A stretch of 12,687 nucleotides of DNA, from positions 1 to 12,687 of the forward strand of contig JAIRXY010000087.1 in assembly GCA_031268055.1 (NCBI GenBank), read 5' to 3'. This stretch comes from Prevotellaceae bacterium. GTDB lineage: Bacteria > Bacteroidota > Bacteroidia > Bacteroidales > UBA932. Position numbers and translations under genes: made by a program. Below, in pieces: positions 6,771 through 12,687 of this stretch. The number at the start of each line of letters is the position of its first letter. Position 1 is the first letter of the stretch. Under the pieces are notes generated by a model, which was given only the letters and a program-made list of their open reading frames with translations, ran no database searches and was not told the origin of the DNA.

Positions 6771-6802
6771 ACCCTAACAGGGTTTTAAAACCCTGTTAGG
6801 GT
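6771..6802. repeat. Perfect 32-bp palindrome after the sulfur operon
   Basis: The halves ACCCTAACAGGGTTTT and AAAACCCTGTTAGGGT are exact reverse complements with no spacer, 37 bp after the desulfurase stop. As RNA it would form a long hairpin that could end or stabilise the operon transcript, but no T tract follows on either strand, so it is not a classical terminator. It may be a dispersed palindromic element. Confidence 0.75.
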
Positions 6803-6824
6803 TACCAAGCTGGGTTACCAAGCT
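6799..6824. repeat. 13-bp tandem duplication
   Basis: GGGTTACCAAGCT occurs twice head to tail (6799-6811 and 6812-6824), the first copy sharing its first bases with the end of the 32-bp palindrome. It probably reflects slippage or an insertion scar beside the palindrome. Confidence 0.75.
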
Positions 6825-6924
6825 TTTCGCCAGACAGATAACCTCATTACCTCATTAAACAGGGTCTGCTGTTAAACTCACAATTCATTATTAACCAATA
6901 TATTGCATATCACTATTGTCCGAT

Positions 6925-7064
6925 AAAAAAAGCAGACGCCCCGAAAGCGCCGGCTCCAGCTTGGATTACGCTCTTTCAGGGCTTGATGGTCAGCTCTTGC
7001 TCCGTTCGTAGGACGTTGCCCTGCGCTATTGACAGCCACCCTTTCAGGTGGGGTGGCATAAATC
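6925..7064 (-). ncRNA. Candidate small RNA, left member of a divergent pair
   Basis: Read on the minus strand, this ~140-nt element starts GATTTATGCCACCCCAC, contains a GGGTGGC/GCCACCC hairpin near its start, a CAAGCCCTGAAAG segment, and ends in a hairpin (GGCGC, loop, GCGTC with one G-U pair; plus-strand 6935-6951) followed by seven U residues. The first 17 nt are identical to the start of the plus-strand element at 7187. I do not recognise an Rfam family. Start and end are guesses from the shared motif and the U tract. The only open frame here (62 aa, minus) has no resemblance to a protein I know. Confidence 0.45.
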
Positions 7065-7116
7065 AACTATCATTTTCCTTGTTTTATGTTTTTACCTACT
7101 TCTACACATTTTTATG

Positions 7117-7133
7117 TGATTGATTATCAATCA
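7117..7133. promoter_or_regulatory. Central palindrome between the divergent RNA candidates
   Basis: TGATTGATTATCAATCA is a perfect 8-1-8 palindrome centred on base 7125, which is the midpoint (7125.5) between the two shared 17-nt starts. It lies in AT-rich DNA that would hold both promoters. The symmetry suggests an operator for both elements, or the axis of an inverted duplication. Confidence 0.45.
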
Positions 7134-7186
7134 TATGTAATTTCAACAAGGAGGCTTGTGGTGGGTATTTTTTTTGACTTAAAATC

Positions 7187-7318
7187 GATTTATGCCACCC
7201 CACTTTCGAGCTTGGGCTCTTAGCTTGATGTGGACTGTAAGCTCGGAACGGCGGACATATGCCAACCGAACCAAGCTGAAAGGCAGGAGTCCGACAGCAA
7301 TACCGCTGTCTATTTTTT
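7187..7318 (+). ncRNA. Candidate small RNA, right member of a divergent pair
   Basis: This ~132-nt plus-strand element starts with the same GATTTATGCCACCCCAC as its divergent neighbour, can pair GGACT with AGTCC across its middle, has a CCAAGCTGAAAGG segment resembling one in the left element, and ends in a clear intrinsic terminator: GACAGC (7293-7298), loop AATACC, GCTGTC (7305-7310), then TATTTTTT. A TTTTTTTG box at 7169-7176, about 10 nt before the start, loosely resembles a Bacteroidetes -7 element. No known family recognised and no open frame of note. Confidence 0.5.
7293..7318 (+). terminator. Intrinsic terminator of the right RNA candidate
   Basis: Six-base-pair GC-containing stem GACAGC/GCTGTC with a 6-nt loop followed directly by TATTTTTT. 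This is the strongest plus-strand terminator in the gene-poor stretch and supports transcription of the element before it, since no protein gene ends nearby. Confidence 0.6.
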
Positions 7319-7479
7319 AGGGGGGGTGACTTTTGAAAAATTGAAAATTGTATTTGTAATATGCTTATTATAAATAATATACAAATTTAACTCAACATTT
7401 TTTCATGTTTGTCGGTCAATGGTGAATTATTATAATAAAATTCCGATAGAGCAAAAACTAAATTGTATTTTCAAAAATA

Positions 7480-7510
7480 TTTGGTGATTGAAAAAAATAT
7501 TGTACATTTG
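7480..7510 (+). promoter_or_regulatory. Bacteroidetes-type promoter TTTG-N19-TACATTTG
   Basis: TTTG at 7480-7483 and TACATTTG at 7503-7510 are separated by 19 nt, matching the Bacteroidetes sigma-ABfr consensus closely. It lies about 95 bp upstream of the DUF2007 gene start at 7607, giving a leader of roughly 90 nt. It is the best promoter match in the window. Confidence 0.7.
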
Positions 7511-7606
7511 CGCATATTGAGTTGGATATAAGCGCAGGTGATAAGTATGGCGCAAACGGCTGCTTGAAATTGCACGCGCAAAGTAAATAGCAAAAAAAGT
7601 AAAGAT

Positions 7607-8092
7607 ATGGAAAGCGGAAAATTTATTACAGTCTGGACATTTACTTTTGCATACGAGGTTGCAGTAATTCGAAGCAGGTTTGAGTCGGAGGGTATTACTT
7701 GTTTTGTACAAGATGAGCTGACAGTTCAAGTTCACCCTTTTTACTCTAACGCTATTGGTGGAGTAAAGCTTCAAGTCAGGGAAAGTGACTTGCACCACGC
7801 CATTGAAATCCTGAAAGAAGCGGGGTACATTAAAGACAAAGATTTGCAGCCGTCCAAAGATGCGCCTCGCCTGAATGAGTACTCCGGTAATCAAGAAAAT
7901 ACAAAAAGCAAAGCGAAGACAGCGTGCCCGATTTGCGGCTCGGAAGAAACTATTAAGGATAAGAAAGCGGGGTGGCTCTTTCTGCTTTCTTCACTTTTGT
8001 TCATGTTTCCTACACCATTGCTTCAGAAACGGTATTATTGCTTTGACTGCAAGCAGGAATTTAAGGTGAAAAAGCAACGAAATCGGCCGTAA
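7607..8092 (+). CDS. DUF2007-like protein with C-terminal zinc ribbon and hydrophobic segment
   Basis: A 161-residue protein in two parts. Residues 5-75 (VWTFTFAYEVAVIRSRFESE, then GGVKLQVRESDLHHAIEILKEAG) match the DUF2007 pattern, a small ferredoxin-like fold named as a putative signal-transducing domain. Residues 105-152 hold two cysteine pairs, CPIC (107-110) and CFDC (145-148), a zinc-ribbon layout, separated by a hydrophobic stretch (WLFLLSSLLFMFPTPLL, 123-139) that may touch or enter the membrane. Start is the ATG after an A-rich leader and a good promoter. Partners and function are unknown; the neighbours give no clue beyond a following thioredoxin-like lipoprotein gene. Confidence 0.75.
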   Translation: MESGKFITVWTFTFAYEVAVIRSRFESEGITCFVQDELTVQVHPFYSNAIGGVKLQVRESDLHHAIEILKEAGYIKDKDLQPSKDAPRLNEYSGNQENTKSKAKTACPICGSEETIKDKKAGWLFLLSSLLFMFPTPLLQKRYYCFDCKQEFKVKKQRNRP

Positions 8093-8181
8093 TCCATGCG
8101 ACGAACTGCAAACGCTTGAAGGTAAGTGCAAATTTGACAAAATAGCTTTTAATTCAACAACGCCTTATACAATAAGCAATT

Positions 8182-8733
8182 ATGAAAGGTTTAAGTTTTA
8201 CGATAATTATACTCCTGCTTTTTGCCTCTTCAGGATGTCGCTCCTGTGCAGAGAAGGAAGAGCCTACGGAGGAGGCAAAAGAAATGTTTAGAGAGAATAT
8301 GAAGAAGGATTTTATCGGGAAGGCGTTTCCCGATTTCACGCTGCCCGATATTGACGGAAATGCGTTCATCCTGTCGGAGTATTCGGATGATAAATATTTG
8401 GTGTTGGATTTTTGGGGTAGCTGGTGCGGGGCCTGCATCGCCGAATTTCCAGAAATGAAATCTTACTACGAAAAACACCGTTCTCGGGTTGAATTTATCA
8501 GTATCAACATTGACGACGGCGTAATGCGCTGGAAGCGAGCGGTCAAAAAGCATGAGCTGCCATGGCTACAGCTTCGCGACGACCAGCTGATACCGGAGAG
8601 TAGTCCACGCTATTTATTGGGGATTTATCTTTTTCCAACGACGATTATTCTATCTCCAGACAAAACCGTGCTCAACATCTTCAAAGGGGAAGGCCCAGAG
8701 TTATATGAAACATTGGACGAGCTGTTAAAGTAG
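8182..8733 (+). CDS. TlpA/ResA-like thioredoxin-family lipoprotein
   Basis: A 183-residue secreted thiol-disulfide protein. A short signal ends in a lipobox-like ASSGC with C19 as lipid site. The thioredoxin fold covers about 45-183: IGKAFPDFTLPDIDGN is the AhpC/TSA-like entry, FWGSWCGACIAEFPEM carries the active CxxC (C82, C85), and FPTTIILSPD contains the cis-proline (P152). Such proteins reduce or isomerise disulfides outside the cytoplasm, often for cytochrome c maturation or stress; no cytochrome maturation gene is present here. A possible lost C-terminal tail lies in another frame just after the stop (to about 8786). Confidence 0.85.
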   Translation: MKGLSFTIIILLLFASSGCRSCAEKEEPTEEAKEMFRENMKKDFIGKAFPDFTLPDIDGNAFILSEYSDDKYLVLDFWGSWCGACIAEFPEMKSYYEKHRSRVEFISINIDDGVMRWKRAVKKHELPWLQLRDDQLIPESSPRYLLGIYLFPTTIILSPDKTVLNIFKGEGPELYETLDELLK

Positions 8734-8815
8734 AGCAGCTTCTTCAAAAGTTTTCCGTTGAGAAAATTAAGGAAATTATTGCATAACGATTCATAATATT
8801 TTTTGGAGGACTATC

Positions 8816-9319
8816 ATGGGAAATAATGAAACTTTACCCAATCTCAGTAAAAACATTGATGGTGCAAAGCATCAAAACAGGAGCTGTAAAATGAGCAGGA
8901 CATTGCTCTTTGGAGTGGCATTGCTCATTTTATCTTTTGCCGGATGCGACGGTAGCGGCAACGCCGGAACCACCTACTTTTATCAAAGCGGCATAGTGAG
9001 CATAGAGGCACATGATGCAATCAGCAGAGATATGGGCATCGCGGAACAATCCGGCCTCTCTGCCCAGCGGGCTCGTGACTACTGCAACCAGTGGTCTATC
9101 TATGGTGAGACCGTGGCACGACGCGGCTGCACAAGATTGGAGATAGAACGTTTTTTGGAGCCTGCAATGGACTTCACTACACGGACTAAATTTTTGAGGC
9201 TGTTGAACTCAGACGGCGCAGCCTTTCAAATATTCACTATGGAGGACGATGAGTACTATGATGTTGTTGAGTACTATTATTATGTGGAAAAAGAGGAAAG
9301 TGAGGGAAGTGAGAAGTAG
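8816..9319 (+). CDS. Hypothetical lipoprotein with acidic, Tyr-rich tail
   Basis: No family recognised. The 167-residue frame opens at an ATG 7 nt after a strong GGAGGA site. A second ATG at 8891 (142 residues) directly begins a signal peptide, MSRTLLFGVALLILSFAGC, with a lipobox-like FAGC; from the upstream start the same signal would be preceded by 25 polar residues. The mature part is a small helical-looking domain (ISRDMGIAEQSGLSAQRARDYCNQW, RLEIERFLEPAMDF) and ends in an unusual tail rich in Asp, Glu and Tyr (EDDEYYDVVEYYYYVEKEES). The signal peptide argues for 8891, the ribosome-binding site for 8816. Probably an outer-surface or periplasmic lipoprotein. Confidence 0.6.
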   Translation: MGNNETLPNLSKNIDGAKHQNRSCKMSRTLLFGVALLILSFAGCDGSGNAGTTYFYQSGIVSIEAHDAISRDMGIAEQSGLSAQRARDYCNQWSIYGETVARRGCTRLEIERFLEPAMDFTTRTKFLRLLNSDGAAFQIFTMEDDEYYDVVEYYYYVEKEESEGSEK

Positions 9320-9357
9320 GCGTAGATAAAATTTTGCAGCTCTCGCCAGAGCGTTCG

Positions 9358-9519
9358 CGGGTTGTCAGCCAGCATAAATCGTTGGGGCGTTCCGTAAACC
9401 CGACGTTGCACGTCGGGCTACCAATATTTCACCCGTTCCGGGTTAGCAGCCAGCATGAATCGTTGGGGCGTTCCGTTGTCCCGACGTTGCACGTCGGGCT
9501 ACCAAGATTTCACCCGTTC
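9358..9519. repeat. Two tandem 81-bp repeat units with CCCGACGT hairpins
   Basis: Units 9358-9438 and 9439-9519 each read CGGGTT..CAGCCAGCAT.AATCGTTGGGGCGTTCCG, then the hairpin CCCGACGT-TGC-ACGTCGGG (bases before it vary), then GCTACCAA.ATTTCACCCGTTC. They match the copy at 61-138. One frame translates to a repetitive peptide but it is best seen as a repeat. Partial copies continue at 9613-9636 and 9717-9745. Between units and partial copies lie small hairpins (GTCGC-GCA-GCGAC and CCGTA..TACGG). Confidence 0.85.
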
Positions 9520-9657
9520 CGCGCCATGACAAGTCGCGCAGCGACGACACTTTATTAACCGTATGCTTTAGCTTACGGGCAAAGCGACGGACAGCGCAGA
9601 ACAACCCGTTCGCGGGTTGTCAACCAGCATGAATCGTGCGGATATTTTTTTTGATTG

Positions 9658-9707
9658 GAATGAAATCCTGCTAATCCTCAAATCCTGTAAATCCTGATTC
9701 AGACAAA
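9658..9707. repeat. 50-bp dispersed repeat, copy 2
   Basis: This is the second copy of the AATCCTG-rich element at 5-54, same orientation, 48 of 50 positions alike by eye. It sits between partial pieces of the 81-bp hairpin repeat (left piece 9613-9636, right piece from about 9717), as if it had been inserted into one. Confidence 0.8.
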
Positions 9708-9905
9708 ATGACGCATGTCGGGCTACCGAGATTCAACCCGTACCGCATCTCTTGCTTGGAGAATACCGCATTTCGCACAAATTTTTTACCCTTTTTCCAT
9801 ACCTTATGCTTTTCTCACGAAAGTAAATTTTAATGCAATGAAGCCGTTATAATATGGCAGAACAGAAAAATATCCGCAGGATTCAAAGGAGGAAAAATGG
9901 AAAAA

Positions 9906-9931
9906 GGCGCTACTGAACTTGCAGTAGCGCC
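9906..9931 (-). terminator. Intrinsic terminator downstream of sdhA
   Basis: A perfect 10-bp stem, GGCGCTACTG (9906-9915) and CAGTAGCGCC (9922-9931), with a 6-nt loop. On the minus strand it is followed by TTTTT, fitting termination 30 bp after the sdhA stop. On the plus strand it is followed by TTTCTTTCT, so it may stop transcripts from both sides. Confidence 0.8.
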
Positions 9932-9960
9932 TTTCTTTCTATAGCATCTTTATAGCGCAG

Positions 9961-11907
<1,947 letters not shown>

Positions 11908-11966
11908 ATTTTTTTAATTCAAAAATTGCTCACTATACTGTTTTACTATAACTAATATCTTTCATA

Positions 11967-12629
11967 TCAGGCAGCTAATGCTTTTAAGCAGAAGAAAAGT
12001 GCAATGAATGAAAAGCCAAGAGCGATAAGCGTAGCAAACACGCGCGCGGCGATTTGCAGGCGCGGAATCCAGCGCTGGTTATTGGCGCCTATGGTTTGCA
12101 GCGCGCTCCAAAAGCCGTGGCACAGGTGAAACCACAGCGCCCATACCCACACGACGTACACGGCCGCCCAAAGCGGGTTAGACAGCGTTGTTGCAACCTC
12201 CAAGTATGGATTTTCTATCGTTGCGCCTCCAATGAAGTGCTGTAGCTGCATTTTAGCCCAAAAGTGGCTCAGGTGGATGGCCAGAAATCCCAGGACGATA
12301 AGCCCCAGCACAAACATGTTGCGCGAAGCCCAGCTCGACGCTTTGGTATTGCTGCCTACGGCGTACTTTACGGGGCGCGCCTTGCGGTTGGCCCACGTGA
12401 GGTAAAGCGCGTAGATGATGTGGATAACAAAGCCCAGCGCAAGTACAGGCACCATTATCTGAACAAAGATGTTGGTATCCATAAAGTGGCAGGCTGTGTT
12501 GTACGCCTCTTCCGAAATTACCGCTGCAAAGTTAATGCTCAAGTGCAGAAGGAGGAATACCATAAGAAAAAGTCCGCTAAGGCTCATAATGAGCTTCTTG
12601 CCAATGGAGGACGAAAAGATATTTGCCAT
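11967..12629 (-). CDS. sdhC: Succinate dehydrogenase/fumarate reductase cytochrome b subunit
   Basis: A 220-residue membrane anchor with five hydrophobic helices (about 14-37, 55-78, 104-124, 152-173, 193-217). Histidines suited to bind two b hemes lie in the helices: H29 (LLLHLS), H70 (VIHIIYALY), H118/H121 (IHLSHFW) and H167/H170 (FHLCHGFW). This single-anchor, diheme layout is type B, as in Wolinella and Bacteroides complexes that couple menaquinone to fumarate or succinate. It is first in the sdhC-sdhA order. The start ATG follows an A-rich leader; upstream sequence ends 58 bp later at the window edge, with TTAATTTG on the minus strand as a weak promoter-like core. Confidence 0.92.
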   Translation of the reverse strand: MANIFSSSIGKKLIMSLSGLFLMVFLLLHLSINFAAVISEEAYNTACHFMDTNIFVQIMVPVLALGFVIHIIYALYLTWANRKARPVKYAVGSNTKASSWASRNMFVLGLIVLGFLAIHLSHFWAKMQLQHFIGGATIENPYLEVATTLSNPLWAAVYVVWVWALWFHLCHGFWSALQTIGANNQRWIPRLQIAARVFATLIALGFSFIALFFCLKALAA

Positions 12630-12687
12630 AAAGCTAAGGGTTGAAAAATAATTTGCAAATTAAAACGTGCCTGTTTTCACAGCTACT

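Noticed and set aside
6878..7066. 62-codon minus-strand frame in the gene-poor stretch
   Set aside because: Its composition is not protein-like and it covers the left RNA candidate including its terminator.
9334..9558. 74-codon plus-strand frame with repeated PTLHVGLP peptide
   Set aside because: The peptide repeat simply reflects the tandem 81-bp DNA repeat; no start signal or family supports a protein.
9358..9745. CRISPR array
   Set aside because: Units are 81 bp in direct tandem with no unique spacers of constant size, only two full copies, and no cas genes.

Overview
The window looks like chromosomal DNA of an uncultured Bacteroidetes (probably a Bacteroidales relative). Signs of this are Bacteroidetes-type promoter cores (TAnnTTTG, one with a TTTG box 19 nt upstream), A-rich leaders with few Shine-Dalgarno sites, a diheme (type B) succinate dehydrogenase/fumarate reductase cytochrome b next to its flavoprotein, and dispersed intergenic repeat families. 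The phylum call is an inference from these signs, not from a database search.

Layout. (1) 1-434: no gene; dispersed repeats, a 12-bp hairpin with A and T tracts, and the likely promoter of the next operon. (2) 435-6733, plus strand: an eight-gene sulfur cluster. In order it encodes a CysK-type cysteine synthase, a ThiS/CysO-like sulfur carrier with a blocked C-terminus (GGGG-LQ), a MoeB/ThiF-type activating enzyme, a DsrE-family protein, a TusA-family protein, a JAMM (M67) metallopeptidase, a family 2B encapsulin shell protein with an inserted cyclic-nucleotide-binding-like domain, and a SufS-like cysteine desulfurase with an 86-residue N-terminal extension suited to cargo loading. (3) 6734-7606: a gene-poor stretch with a perfect 32-bp palindrome and two divergent small-RNA-like elements sharing an identical 17-nt start, each ending in a terminator-like hairpin plus U tract, symmetric about a palindrome. 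(4) 7607-9319, plus strand: a DUF2007/zinc-ribbon protein, a TlpA-like thioredoxin lipoprotein and an unrecognised lipoprotein. (5) 9320-9960: tandem and dispersed repeats and a terminator. (6) 9961-12629, minus strand: sdhA and sdhC, with no sdhB downstream.

How the genes could work together. In the known CysO-CysM-Mec and HcyS/HcyD or QbsE/QbsD systems, a small carrier is trimmed by a JAMM peptidase, adenylated by an E1-like enzyme, converted to a C-terminal thiocarboxylate and used as sulfide donor by a PLP enzyme. All those parts are here, along with sulfur-relay proteins (TusA, DsrE) and a family 2 encapsulin whose likely cargo is a cysteine desulfurase. Related family 2A encapsulins with desulfurase cargo have been linked to sulfur storage. 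The attractive inference is one operon that stores sulfur in a protein shell and feeds protein-thiocarboxylate cysteine synthesis. This is the most interesting system in the window; the divergent RNA pair is the best candidate for something undescribed outside the coding regions.
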